Source: Morella rubra (Eukaryota; Streptophyta; Magnoliopsida; Fagales; Myricaceae). From it: a DNA stretch of 64,000 nt. A model generated the notes under the pieces. It was not told the origin of the DNA. It saw only the letters and a program-made list of their open reading frames with translations, and did not search any database. Made by a program: the position numbers and the translations under genes. This document shows positions 36,695 to 50,545 of the stretch, one piece after another. The stretch is taken from assembly GCA_003952965.2 (NCBI GenBank), contig CM025854.1:19390111-19454110 (forward strand), read 5' to 3'. Position 1 is the stretch's first letter. Every line of letters starts with the position of its first letter.

Positions 36695-39600
36695 TTTCTA
36701 ATGGGGGGAGGCCTTGCGGTGTCCCTTTTTTCTTTTGTAATTTTGTAGTCAGCTAGTAATTTCTCTTTCTGTTTCAAAAGATGGAGAGCCAGAGAGGGAG
36801 AGTCGGAAATTTGTAAATCAAGGAAAAATTTTGGGTTTTAGTTGGATACAAAATAGAATTCATTTGATTTTAAATCAGGGGATTTTAGTTTCTGTTTTCT
36901 AGCTTATGTTCTTGGGCTTTTTGCTTCCTCAGTCCACGTGATAGTGAACAGTACAAGCAATGGGTCCTGGATGTTGCAGGAAACTCCTGCTACAGAACAA
37001 AATTTCTGATTTATGTTCTGATGAGTGCTGAACTTGTCTACGAATTTTGGATGCTTTACCTCCGTGATTCCAACTTTATTATTATTGTTCAGTTTGATTG
37101 GAAACAGAGGGGCACAATATGCGTGTGCAATAATTGAGAGTTCTTTGATGGAAAAACCCACATCATTGCTGCAAGGAACGCGATGGCATGCTTACAGAAA
37201 CCCAGATTAATTTTGAGAGTTCTTTGATTTGGTAGAACACGTCTCTTTATTCCTCCTCTTTTATGCTCAGATGGGTTCTCAACGATGGGTCCAAAATTTG
37301 ATATCGTCATGGGTGGAACCCTGGAAGGTGTTTGAAACTTCGGATTTCTCTTGATGTATGGAAAAAAAAAGTTACCCAAAATTCTGAGGGGAAATTCGGA
37401 TTTCTCTTGTTTTTGTAATAAGAATAATTTGGCCGCTGTCATATGCTAAATGCCAGAAGAGGAAAAGGTGGAAACCTGGGCGACAGTGCCAACTTTTCCT
37501 CGGGATTAATTAGAGCTAAAAACAAAACAAGATTCAGGGTAAAGACAGACTACAGGGAGAAACAGAGTGGCGCAGAGGCCGAAATGGGTTTGCTTTTGTT
37601 GATTGCAAGTGTTGGCTTTCTCTTTCGCTTTTAAATTGAAGTTGTTTTGTTTCGCAGAAAGGAATGAAAGGGATCGGAATCCCAATCGAAAAAGAGAAGT
37701 GTCTTAAAAGTGAAAAAGATATTGCAAAGTTTGACCGCTCCAATCCCCATGAAAAATATAGAAAAATAAAGATAGGCCATTGAGAATGCACCACCCTCGT
37801 CAGCAACACAATTAGATTAACTCGTAATCCCATGAAAAGATGGGTCTTGAAAAGAGGGGGAGTGGGGAGTCACAAAGGCCATCAAATATTATTACAACTA
37901 AGGAAACATATGCAGCCAAACCTTGTTTGTTTTGTCTTGGATTTTTTTAATTTTTTGGGTATTGGAAGGTGGGGATCGGTTTCAACATGCAATGAAAAGC
38001 TGCGAGAGGGATGCTTCCCCCGATCACTTCATGGGACCCTCCACTGTTCCTTTTTAATGTTCTCATTCTTTTCCTAACATATTATATATATAAATATATG
38101 TGTGTGTGTTTATTTTTATATGTATGGAGGTTGAATTGACGCATTGGATCATGTGCGGATGGTACCACAAGAGTTATGGTGATTATTTTCTTGGGTTAGT
38201 TTTTAGTGTACGAATCATGATTTCGTTGGGGTACCATGTCGGGTCAACATAGACATCTCGCGTGACCTTTTTTCACTTTGATGTACAACTCCATGATTTC
38301 TTGCTTGTAGCTAAGGTTAGGGGGGTGTGGGATTCTGTCAGTGGGACGCTACATCGTCGTCATCATCATCGTCCCCCCACCGCACGAAATATATTAAAAA
38401 TTTTGGTTTCCTGGCCAAAAACAAAGGAAAAGAAAACAAAAAAAAATGTACAATTTCCCAAAAAATACATGCTTCTGGCATAGAGATGTGAGACCATAGA
38501 AGAAACAACAAAAGAGGTTGGCGATGTGAAAATCAAACAATCAAAAAAAATAAAAATAAAAAGAAGTGTGTTTGAATGATTGGGGGCCGGGAGTAAATTG
38601 GACCCAAAGAATTTGATTCGTTTTGGTTCTGCTTTTATTTTTAATTTGTGGCATAGATAAGAGTAGAGATATCGTGTGAGATTACCAAATGGACTCCTGA
38701 CATTTGCTTGGCAGTGTCACTGACTTTAAGCAGCTCTACGTATCATTGTCATCATCAAGCACAGTTTACACTGAAGAATAAGAACAGAGCATTTACCATG
38801 AAATAGAAAGGGAAAGAAGAAACAGACAGACAGAGATTTCCAGAAGGCATACTAATCTGAGAGCATTTTCAACGTCCGCAAGGAATATGATGAATTAGGA
38901 GCTACTGACTTTTGGTCATTGGTTGGGCAAAGTGGGGGATGTAAGTTAAGCTGCGAAATGACTGGATGTCCAATCTGAACGAGGTGGAGGAGGTAGGGAG
39001 GATTGTCGCTCAGTACTCTTGATAGATTAAGGTCGTGGATAATCTTAATCCTGAAGATAATTCCTCACGTAATTACCTCATGACCTCACTGATTAGACCA
39101 GAACCTCTCCCCCGAATGTTCGTTCATATGGAATATTATGGCTGCTTCATCTGTAATTGCTTGCCAAACTTTATGATTTTGACAAAAAGTGGAAACACAG
39201 TCCTGTCACCCATACCAGTAATTCGCATTTCTGCTTTGGTGTTTTTTTCTTAGTGGTGGGGAATCCCAATTCCATGTAGGGGAGACTGACTTTATACCAA
39301 CTGCAAAATTATGGGGCCTAACTTTTGTGGTTGGGAGTTGATGCTGTAAACTTTGGTGCCATATTCAAAGTCTAACGTAGCAGGCCAAATGAGGAAAATA
39401 ACGGTGTACCCACTCCCACCATCACCACGCACCATGAATGCAAAACCCATCTGTAACTCCATTATCAATGCATAAATTAAGTAACGAAATGTGTCTTCTC
39501 TTCTGTACTGTTTTACCCCTTTTCTCTCTCTCTTAAAGGCAACCCACTTGTAATTTCATTTGTAAGGTAGGCAATTGGATTGCCCTTAAGTTGCACGATT

Positions 39601-39938
39601 GCAATCTATAGGGACGACCTACCAGCAGAGGCAAAGGTAGGCAATTAACATTGGTATATATATATATTTGTTAGATCATTAATCACTATCAGGGTGAGAA
39701 TTAGGAAGGGAAAAACTCCAATATATTCCAAAATCTAGACCTTATTGAAGCCTAACCGACCTCCATCGTGGCAAAAAGGGTGCCTACGTATTGAGTTGGG
39801 TGTGATTTATCCAGTTGGTATGATCTTAAAGCACCACCCTTCCATTGGTGAAGGCTGAAGGGACCGGTGGGTGCCTGAGTACAAATTGACTTGTGATCTC
39901 TGCAAGTGGCGCTTCAATCTTCAACGAAATTCCGCTGA

Positions 39939-39970
39939 TGAGAGAGAGAGAAAGAGAAAGAGAAAGAGAT
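39939..39970. repeat. Imperfect GA/GAAA microsatellite
   Basis: Runs of GAGAGA merge into repeated GAAAGA units. Confidence 0.7.
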
Positions 39971-40474
39971 GAGAAATCTGAAGAAACATTAAATAGTCCG
40001 ACCAAAATTTAAAAAGGGAAAATTCACTCGGAAGAGATTCCTCACGTACATAGCTGACAAGCAGGGCGATTAGACAAAAGCATCCCAACATAGTTACTGA
40101 TCAGGAATATCTTGAGTATGCCTTGGTCGACCTCGATCGGCATGAAAAGAGCAGAGCACGCGCAATTCTTGTCAAACCACGAGCAAAGCTTTACTACTCA
40201 CGTGCAGCTGCCGTGCGTCTTATCCATTCTGATTCTGTAGAACTGGTGCAAGCATGATAATGTAGTACTGGGTACGTTAGTGCAATAAACTCATGGACTT
40301 AATTAGGTAATCAACGCATAACAAATTAAACAAACTATGAACAAAAGTTGCTTGCTCCCCCCACTAGGCCTAGTGCCTGTATTAGATAATTTAGTGGAAG
40401 CTAGGTAAAGAGGTAAAGATAGTGGTGGTGGTCACGTTGGTGAATTGGAAAATGACAGCGACCATGCAGCGGCA

Positions 40475-40505
40475 GGGAGGGTGGGGGTGGGGGTGGGGGT
40501 GGGGG
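40475..40505 (+). other. Strong G-quadruplex motif (G-rich hexamer repeat)
   Basis: There are six G-runs of three to five bases separated by single A or T bases, mainly a repeated GGGGGT unit. Four or more G-tracts with one-base loops are the most stable class of predicted intramolecular quadruplex. It also counts as a six-base minisatellite. Confidence 0.8.
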
Positions 40506-43500
40506 ATTTTCTAGGTGTTAATGGTATACCACCATGGACATATTTTGATTAAAAAATGAACTGGGAAGTGGGAAGTTTTAAAGATCATGTATTACAAAGA
40601 CTACAAATTCATTCAAAGATTTATTTTCTTTTGTTCCAAAATAAACTTGATCGATCACAAGTTTTAAAATGCTAGCTCCATAAACAGGAGCACTAGTGCT
40701 CCTCAAATTATTTAAAACCAGAAGTGGTAGACCCCAGCTCGAACTATATTCTCTGGGTTATAGCCATGCATGTCCAAATTTGAGAACAGTACTGCATTCC
40801 ATAGATGCTTAGCATATATCATTTTGGATCCTTTCTTGAGGAAATTATTGACTGAAAAGGGAAAACCATTTACGATGAGCAAGCCAAAAAGTAATTTATA
40901 TACCAGATACATTGATTGTGTAAACGGTGACACACTAGAATATGCTAGGCTGATTGCACCAGTCCTGTGCACAAATCCTCTGCACCAATTTTGTTTGGAA
41001 TTTATACAAACGCATAGCTCTGTAGCAGTGACATCCTTAAAATCATCATTGGAGCATAAACAACAAAAAGAAATGGCAACGACTTAGCAACTTGGCTTCC
41101 CACTTTGTGAGATGAATTGCAAAGGAAACACGTAGTCAAAAAGTCGTTCGTTCTGGATTTTTTTAACGTTGGATTTGAATGTTCCATTTTTTTGCAAAAG
41201 GTGGGATTCATTGCAGTATGCAAGTCAGAAGTTGGGAGTGGATTGAATGGTTCTTGAAGAGATGAAGGCCGCCGGATCCTCCTGTTTTCCTCTACTATGC
41301 GAGAATCCACCGGTAGCATGACGCGATGATTACGCAAATTGTTGTGCTTTTTGTTATCTCAAATTCTTCTTGGGTGGTTTTAATCCAGTTGTAAAAGCTA
41401 ATTGGGGTTAATTTTTTTATTTTTTTTGTCTCGCTCTTTTTGCCGGTCTATTGGATCCATGAATTACAGAATGAGATGCAGTTCTCTCCCATTATTCTTA
41501 TCCGCTTTCTAGAGGATGAATGAATTCAACTTATTGCCTTCCCAATCTGCCTCTCTGTTCTACTATTTATAGGGCTGTGCAAGTTTGTCCAGATCTGGGA
41601 CTAGCTGGAAGATTTCAGTGCATATCTCAAATCAAACTGCTAATCTTATACCATCAAACATGTTTGAATACGAAGTCTACACTGCATATGAAAAGGGCCT
41701 CACATTGTTTGTGGATGTAAGCAATCCAGAATATATTAGAATTAACTATAAGGGAAAGAGAATAGTTGCTTAAAAATAATATGAAATACTTTTAGAGATG
41801 AGTTCAATTGGAGTGATCTTCTTAATATCGGATTAGGATTATCTACAGTTTTTTATTTGAATTGTATGGTACAGTTCGAAAAGAGATAATATGATATTAG
41901 AAACTAATTGAGTAATCCAAAAAAATGATAACACTTACATAATAGATATGATTTGATTTTTGGGGGAAAATTGGGTGGATATTGTGATTATTATTTTTCC
42001 TGTTTTGAGAGGGGTATTAGAGGCCAAATTCGGGTCGTTGCTGAGGTTGGAAATGTCTGGTTGTCCCATCGATATGAGTGGTTGCAGTGCCTTCAGTTTT
42101 TTCTGAGAGGTCCACTGTGAAGAGATTTTCATGGTGTAATTAGCCGAAAATAGGACTGATTAGACAAAAGCCACCCGTGCATGTTTCCCCCCTTGTGTCG
42201 TGATTATGTCCGGGAACTTGCCCTCGTGAAACCTGTCACTTTTTTTTGTGCTGTTTTTGTTCTAAGTCTTAAAACCTGGCAATTGCTTTTGCCTTTTGGA
42301 TAAAAAAATTGACTTTCTGAAAGAATGGCAAGCACTTTGTGTCACCAAAAAATAGCTCCTGGTATCCACAGATTGTGGCATCTTATCCGCGTGCCCATCA
42401 TTATTGATTAAAAGACAGCGTCCCGAGTTTATATTGGGATTGTCTACAAGATTCTGTGGGGTCTCTCAGGTGTAGGACGAATATTTTAGGCCTTTCGTTC
42501 TATGTGTCTTGCTACATTTCAAAATTCGACATAATTTGCTTTTCTAATCAAATCGGAAACACCATTTTCAATGTTCATGGCCGAGTCTTGCACACCTATA
42601 AGAATGGGAGCTCAAAAGAGGGGGACAGGACAACAATTCAATTGTGAGACTCACAAGCAAGCGTCTACCCTTTGGGCCATTTACGGGTCCGTGCATGGTG
42701 GGTTAGGCTGCAAGCGGGTCCTCAAGTATACAAGGCCTGAACATTCAACATTTTGAACTCTATGGGCTTAGCGTGGAGCTAATTGGTTTGGGCGTGTGAA
42801 TTTTGGGTATGAAAATTTCACCCAGTCCACTAGTAGACTTCGCATGTCCCCAAACTTTTGTTTTGTACGGCACAAACACTTACAGATGTCATTTAGACAT
42901 GATTAAGCTGCTCGAGGTGGATTACCTGAGACGTAGGAAGCACTAGGCAGGCCTTGCCCATTAAACAATTTACTAGAACGATGGTACAAACCGAACTCGA
43001 GAAGGCAGGATAAATCGTAACCACGATGTAGATTGGGCCGCATTAATGACGTCGTTTGCTCTGTAAAATCCAAAATGGAAGAATAACAATTAAGAGTATT
43101 GCTCGCGGCTCTGCTTATCTACTTGGCGTGCGGTAATATAATGCAGTTTTAGCTTTTTCATGCTACCCTAAATGAGAAATGGGTCTGTGGACCCGAGTAG
43201 GTTGTGTGGGCCTTTGACCCAATTGGTAGTGGCCTTTAAGGTCAGTAGGCAAGGAAGAAGCCAGGAATTAACTATAGGGAGGCCAATTACATGAGGAATT
43301 TTTTTGAGAGGCAAAAATGAATAAAATTTTTTAAAAAAAAATTCAAAAATTCATTAAAAAAATGACAAAGAAAAATATGTTGTTTTCAAAAGCTTTTGGA
43401 GGGTTGGGGGCCATGGCCGCGCCCCCTGGCTTCGTCTCTACCCGTAGGTTTATGGCCCTTTGGGCTTGTGGTTTGATAGCCCTTTGGACCTTCTCTGATG

Positions 43501-43624
43501 TAATAAGCTCCATGTCTATGTGCTTTGTAACCTAACCGACCCAGAGGAGTCCGAATATGCTCAGAATTCCTTGTCCTTGCCGCATTATGAAATGAACTAA
43601 GTAGTTGACAAGAAAAAAAAAACA

Positions 43625-43650
43625 AGAGAGAGAGAGAGAGAGAGAGAGAG
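43625..43650. repeat. (GA)n microsatellite
   Basis: A pure GA run of about 13 units. Confidence 0.85.
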
Positions 43651-46600
43651 CTGACGAAAGGTTTAGGAATTGCTTTGGGGCATCTAGGAAGGTACCTCTC
43701 CACTTTCCCCGAAGCAAAAGCTACGGTGGAAACTATTTGTCCCAAAATTGTACACCTCACCAGACGAGACGAATTATAGGAGTTGCTGGACACACCAAGC
43801 AAGGTCCTCCACAAAATAAACAAAAGCACTTTTAAGCCAATCACTATCTAAGATTAAGATAATTCTTAAAAAGTGCATCTCATCTTAAAAAAGAAACCTC
43901 TTTCGGCAGACCTCTTGTGAGTTGTGGCAATCAACCCTCCATAGGAGCTGTATGAACCAACGTTTGCCACGCCACACAAAATAAAATTTAAATACAAGGT
44001 CAAATTAAAGTAACCTAAAATACAAAAGTGTTTCGAAGATGGTGTGCATCTTTTTTTAGGGACACTGTTTTTCAACCATCTGCGGTACGACTATCCACCC
44101 GCACCTTCTAGCTCTGGACGTCTCGGTTTTCTCCAAAACGCCAAAGCCTTATTTTAAAGAATTCCCCTCTAGTGTTTGTGGTTCAAATTAAAGAGCATTT
44201 TGCAAAGAAAGAGCCACGGCCACTTGATATAGAAAACGAAAACCCTGTTACGTAGCTGGGAAAACATGGTTGCTTCTATGTTCCGCATCTCTCGTTACTT
44301 CGTCGGCTTACTTGATTGGTTCACTTTATAAATTTATGTTGTCTAGATGGAAGATAAAATCTATCCAGATTGAGTTTATTAGAAAATTGATAAAAATTGA
44401 GAGATTTTATTATTTAAATTATATTCTCTAATACTCTCTTAACGTGTAATATTTAAATGAAATTAAGGTGAAGTACAAAATCAGGTTTTAAATTCAAAAC
44501 CTTAACTCTTGACACTGTATGAATCTACTATTCAACTCAAAAGTTTCATCGAGATTTTATTATTTAAATTATAATTCCTAATACTACGGACTGTCACACT
44601 TTCGTTGCTTCAACGGTAGAAAGACGGATGATTTATTAGACTGCGGTCCTACGATGGTGAAAGTGCAGAGATTCATCCACATGTAATGTCTAATCTGCAA
44701 AAGCTAAAGGGCGTCTCTGAAATGAAAGGTCCCCCTCCTTCTCTGACTTTATAATGGGTTAAATCAGTATCAATTTTTGATAATCGTTACAGGCAACAAA
44801 CATGACCTGAATACGGATTGATCAATAGCGTTCATGTGAAACAGAGTACCTGATGAGCAACCAAAAAAAAAAAAAACAGAGTACCCCGATGAGTCAATAG
44901 GCTCTTTGATTAGCTCCACGTTCATGTATTGATTCATCAGTCTTTTCGTCGTATGTGGCTGGCAAATACAAAAGCAATCAAATCAATATATTGGTTTGGC
45001 AGACTAATGATTCACAGAAGATTTTGGCAAAGAGATTGAGTAGGTAAGCGAAGTATACAATCACATGCTTTCTCTGATCCTGGCTCTACCATACTTCGGA
45101 TAACTTAACTAATGGACGAATGGCGATCCTCGTATCTCGAGGGCAGCCCCTAATGATGAATTAATTACGAGTTAATCCTGTAGATGGAGCAGTGGGATCT
45201 CCAAGAAACTGAATGCCAGTGGAGCAACACAAAGGGATGAATATATGAAAACAAACTTGGAATTTTCTAACGTTGTCAATGGGCCACGCTGGATTAGATT
45301 AGATAAGCACTTGGGTTCTGGGCGAGTTAATGGGTGGGACATGGGAGAATGTGCTTCCAAGCAAGTCAATCTACGGAAGTCAGGTGAGTTTCCACTCTCC
45401 AATGGTAGTAACCACAGCCACAGGCCATGTGCGTTCGTGGGGTCTGGATTTCTAATGAAACAGAAGCACATAAACCATGCATGATGCAACGCTTGAGCCC
45501 CTAGTCGGTTAGAAAGAAAGGCATGCTTCATGGTACCTACACTACATATCTCTGCTTTGGTGTCACTGTTTGTTTGTGTTTTGCTACTTTACCCTGTTCT
45601 CGATCTCTCAAGTCTCATGGAGCTAAACGCCTTCTTTTCAAGTCGACTAACTTTTACCTGCTCCTCTGGACTATCGTTCAACGCCTAGTTTTGATATGGG
45701 GTGTGTAACCTTATCTTTGCTAGATATGAGAATTACTCATCATATTTCTTGCATGTCGTCACCTAACGATATTCTCGATCTTTTGGGGACCAAGTGGAAA
45801 ATAACATTAAAAATAATAATCTGAAATATTAATTAAAAGAAAAATAAATAATATGATAATCGAGTGTTCGCCAGAACATAAACGTCACTAGCCTGCACCT
45901 ATTTCGTTGTGAAAAGAAGGAAACGTACTTGGCAGAATCTGCCAAGATACGCTCCAAAAAAAAAAAAAACCCAAACAATTAAAAAAGAAGAATCACGTGA
46001 TGCTAGTCGTAAGACGAACATGTTTCCAATTACTTCCTGCATCTGAACTATATGGCAAGAAGTGTCCGACCTTCAAAGCTCGGGTGATATTTGTTTTGAT
46101 GTTTTTTTTTTTTTTTAAGATTTGAAGTGTTTTGAGAATTTTTAAGTAACGTTAAAATTGTATTGGTGTTTGTGTAGAAGTTGTTGAGGTGTAAAAAAAT
46201 TAATGATGATTTTTAAGGTTATTTTTTGTAGATTATTTTTATTGGATGAGTGAAGAAGATAAAATGTAAAATAATATTATTTATTTGTAATATTTATTAT
46301 AATTTCGAATTTATTTTTTTTTATTAAAAGTTGAATATTTGAAAGGTATTAAAAAAAATAAGGAAGAAAACGACAAACGACTAAACGTTTTTGCACACAG
46401 GGGAGGGGGGAAATGACCAAATCGTCCTTTACCAAAGCAAAACTTGCGTAAATCAGTTGGGAGTATTTTGTCCATTAACGTGTCTGAGTATTTAATGAGC
46501 TGATGTGTGGAGGTCATGTGCTTTTTAAAAGTCCATTTTACCTTTCAGTTTTGATGTATGTAACACGCATGACTGGAGGGTATTTTAGTAATTTTGTATA

Positions 46601-47565
46601 AATATGGCCAGAGCAAAATTAGAAACTACAGTACAACATCCTTAAATAAATCATGTTCGGTGAAATTGTATTTTTAGTTGAATGCGAATTCTCAGAATGC
46701 TGCCTAAATGAACATGCCCTTAGTGTTGGCTTTGGCAATTTGAGCATGCAATCGGAGTCGTGAATTCCCACATCAAAATAACAAATGGGTAGTCTTGGCA
46801 ATTTGAGCATGAAATACGGTAATCCAGAAGTAGAGATCAGGAGTGAAGGTGGAAGAGAATTGTGTTTAGATCAAGATCATATATAACTCATATGCTGCAA
46901 ACATGAGAAAGGAAACAAAAATTGAGGAATACACAGCGGTTGAGGGTCAATATTATTACGCCATAAAATGAATATACGAGGCTAATCAAGTGGTATTATT
47001 GAAACGAGCGTGGTCTTTTTGGCTTTTATTGAGAGGAAATCGAGGGAAGATTCACCCGAGATACGCTGGCTTTAAGTGATGCGATTTTCATTATTCTATG
47101 GGGGCTAACTCCTTTTGTGCTTGGGTGTCTAATCCCTGAGATGGCTCGAAAAGTTCCACATTTACTAATGCATTCATTAACAACATAATCTCCAAGTTGA
47201 TTGTTATGCATACCTGCCTCTCTCTCTCGCTCTCTCGCTTCCATATATATCAAAGCATAATCATAGTGGGGATTTGCTCTACTCTGTCGCCGTTCGGTTC
47301 GCTCTACTTGCAGGGTTCAGCTATACTCTGTTGTTTGCCAACCAAAAAGCTGCGAATGCTCGAGGTTAGTCTGCACATCCTACCACTTCTACAAATTTGA
47401 TATTCCTGGCGAGTTTCTGATGTCTACGCTTATATATGTACATATTCTCGTAGGCGTTCTTGTTTCATATAAGAAAGATGTGGTAGTCCTCTGCATCCGT
47501 TTCGCGAAAACTGCAATATTAAGGGTATTATAAATGTATTCTTTGTTACATAATCTTTGCATCTC

Positions 47566-47582
47566 TCTCTCTCTCTCTCTCT
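47566..47582. repeat. (TC)n microsatellite
   Basis: A pure TC run of about eight units. Confidence 0.75.
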
Positions 47583-48741
47583 AATCTTGAAACCTAGATG
47601 ACTAGTTTTGTAAACAACATGAGTTTCTTTTCCCCTCTGGCCTCTTCCGTCTGAAACTTGAAGAAGGAAAAACCAGGAACAACCATTTGTTATGCCAAAC
47701 AACCTGTTATTGAGGTGTTATGGCAGGCCATAGGCCCATAACATTTAAAATAGGCTCAGGATTGCTCTCCAACTGACAACAAACCCGGCCACGGCAACCT
47801 ACTTGCCTGAAGTAGAATATCATTAACCATTCGGTTTACAGTAAAAGTTTGGCCAATCCGTACTGTAATATTGTAATGGGATTTTTTTTTTATTTTTTTG
47901 TGTGTATATGCTCATGAACAGTAATGTCTTGATATTGACCGATGCGGCCATTTGTGGGAACTTCCCATATCCATCTCCAAAGTTTTCCGGCACTGAGCTT
48001 GAGACAGTCTGCATGAAACCTCATATTTTGAGATATTAATTTCTTTGGGTCTTTTTTTTTTGTCCTTCCACCGCAACTTTAGTAGCAATGTAGTTGAATA
48101 TGCTCATCGGGTAATTGCTCTGTTCTTTATTAGACTTTCTGCCTGCTGCCCTTTCGTTCTGAACCTATTTGTTGTACTTTGTCCTGAATCTATTATCATA
48201 TCATCTTTTTACGGCCGTATTGTGTTTTTAAGGGCACAATACAAATATTAATCTGCCCAATTGTCCAAAAGTATTGCACGTTCGCTGGATCTCACACATC
48301 CCGACACTGTTCGTGCGGTGCATAATATCTTGGTAAGTGAAAACAAATGGCTTTGCCAGATGGAGAACTTCCCACTTGACAGTCCATCTTTGTTGGAGTC
48401 GCATAACCCTGCGAATATATTTTATAGAACCACCACTCTCTCGCTTGGTAGGTTCCTAATTAATTCGCAACGTCCTCTGGTGGATCTCACAAGTTAAAAC
48501 AGTCTACAGGTTAGAGTTATCGAAGGAGTGTATAGAAACCTATGATATACCATGTAGTTAGTTTACTCGAGTCTCTCCCGTTCTTCGCCTGCAAGTCTTT
48601 TTATATAGTAAAGGTTAGAGACTGTCATCAGACACAGCCTTTTTTTTCATATGAGGTATAGTAATTAGAGAGTTCAGGATTGCATGCATGGATGTAGGAT
48701 TATTTTTTATTTACGGAAAAGAAATTTTTTTTTTTTTTTAT

Positions 48742-48962
48742 AGATAATAAAAAATACACTTTTCATCACCCAACAATCATATAGGTTTGATACGTTGCAA
48801 TAAAAACTATCAACTTTGATACATTACAATTTTTCAACTACCAATATTTAGTATTTTAATGTGCAAAATATGTAAGATTAATAATTAGAGGATATAATGT
48901 ATAAAAATTGATAATTATAATTGATAACTAAAAAGTGTATTTAATGTATTTAGGAAGTTTTT
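48742..48962. repeat. AT-rich MITE-like inverted repeat
   Basis: The left end AAAAATACACTTTTCATC is matched by the reverse complement of the right end, TAAATACACTTTTTAGTTATC. Inner segments also pair (ATACATTACAATTTTTCAAC against ATACATTATATCCTC on the opposite strand). The element is about 220 bp and non-coding, and its ends are similar to those of the candidate at 2385. Confidence 0.5.
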
Positions 48963-49247
48963 GACTTGCAACTTCAAACAAGTTATTTAGGAAGAAAGTT
49001 ATGAACTTACACTTCCACACCATGATTTTCATTCACAAGGGACAACACAAAGATAGACCAGATTATTCTAAATGATGGAGACGTCATCGGATTAACATCC
49101 CATTGTATGAGCTTTCCCAAGGACAGGGGCCACTAGATTCGGGTGCAATCGAATGTGGCTTTCAGAACTCGTGAATTTGTTTCTTCTTCTCTTTCGTGCT
49201 ACAGTTCTTAGTAGATGGCTGAAACTGAAAAGCATCCTCTCTGTTTC

Positions 49248-49285
<38 letters not shown>

Positions 49286-50504
49286 TTTAGTCCTATATTT
49301 TCTATTATTGTTTCCTCGCATGGTCGTTGTTGAGACCACTTTAGATGGTACCCCATCCAAATGGGATGAAATCAACGGTTGAGAATTGGGATACGTTGGT
49401 CTCAGTCTCACCCACGACCGTACAATGTGACGCCATGAGTTTTGGAAGCTTCGAAAGGTTCCAAGAAAAATTTATATGTTCCCGATAATTGACTATGATC
49501 CGTCTTATATAATGTCTCTCCCTCTCTTCTTGCATCAGTGCATGTATACGTAACCAGAACACACGCCCTCCGTCCTAACACGCTTGTACCCTTCAAAGAC
49601 TCCTTCAACCACAAACATTGACATTGAACTGGCCGTACCCCTTCTTCCTGTCTCTCGCAAACCGACTGTTTCCAAGAAACCATAACAAAGAGGGCCTAGA
49701 GGAAATCTTCGGGATCAGACAGTGAGCTCAGACTGAGAAATCTGTGATTTTGTCTACAAGAGAGATTGCGTCGTACTGAGTTTTTATTTCGTTTCAGTGA
49801 TAAAGATGCCACCACCGTTACTTGGCCGAGGCTTCTCTTTTTGTCCTTCGGATGATGTGGCCATTGTGGGGTCACGTGAGTTCCTTCTTTTGGGCCTTGC
49901 ATGATGCATCATATAATCGTCTATATGTAGTATTTATTTCTCTCTGAAACATTTACCGAAAAAGATAACTCTGTTTTCAAAATGTTTTCCTTTTTGGCAA
50001 AGTTGTTTTTTTTACCTTTTCTGTGAAAATCTCTGGATGACGCTAATTGGAAACATAGGAAACTGAGCGACGTCTATAGTATCTAAATTTTGCATCTCAA
50101 TTTCTCTGTGTTTGTGAGGCCAAATTCCAGAATCCAAACGACATCTTTGTCATTGCTGTCTTTTGTTTATTGCAAACAAGAGCCCCCAAAACTCGGAAAA
50201 CTGTTCTATAAATGCACAAAAGGTAAAACAAAAACAGGCCCATAAACAAGAAAACGAGAAACAGAGAATCAGATATGAGCTTAGTAGCCTAGCTCCATGA
50301 CAGTCTGTTCTTTACTGCTGCAAAACATACCTGCAACACAAAACCCAAGAAATATTTATATGAAAGAAGCGATGGAGAGAAGGAGAGAGATTGTGTGGTA
50401 GCCGTAGGGTAGACATTTGTGGGTTATAGGTCTTAATTGGGTGAGTAATCGTTTTCTTTTTCTGGTGTGAGTCATCGTTTTCACTAGGCGAGGGTATGAG
50501 CTCG

Positions 50505-50510
<6 letters not shown>
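48963..50510. other. Intergenic, upstream of the WD40 gene
   Basis: Nothing coding was recognised here. It contains a long CT microsatellite at 49252. Confidence 0.5.
49252..49282. repeat. (CT)n microsatellite
   Basis: A pure CT run of about 15 units. Confidence 0.88.

Positions 50511-50542
<32 letters not shown>
50511..50542. repeat. (CT)n microsatellite, possibly near the WD40 transcription start
   Basis: A pure CT run of about 16 units lying 1.5 kb before the WD40 start codon. Pyrimidine repeats often mark plant 5' leaders, so a far-upstream leader exon with an intron is possible but unproven. Confidence 0.8.

Positions 50543-50545
<3 letters not shown>

Larger units (their letters stand above)
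36695..48741. other. Gene desert
   Basis: About 12 kb without any recognisable gene. The longest frames are unconserved and often built on microsatellites. It includes the G-rich tract at 40475 and GA/CT repeats. No LTR pair, transposase or RNA gene was recognised by eye. Confidence 0.5.

Noticed and set aside
40770-41087. 105-codon plus-strand frame
   Set aside because: No domain or family resemblance and no splice-linked neighbour; it is probably chance.
43386-43844. 152-codon minus-strand frame
   Set aside because: It is built across a GA microsatellite, has no recognisable domain and no gene-like features.
47823-48014. A minus-strand frame with IYTQ, like the phytosulfokine pentapeptide
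   Set aside because: The motif reads SIYTQ rather than YIYTQ, lacks the family's acidic context and conserved cysteine, and the frame has no signal peptide.
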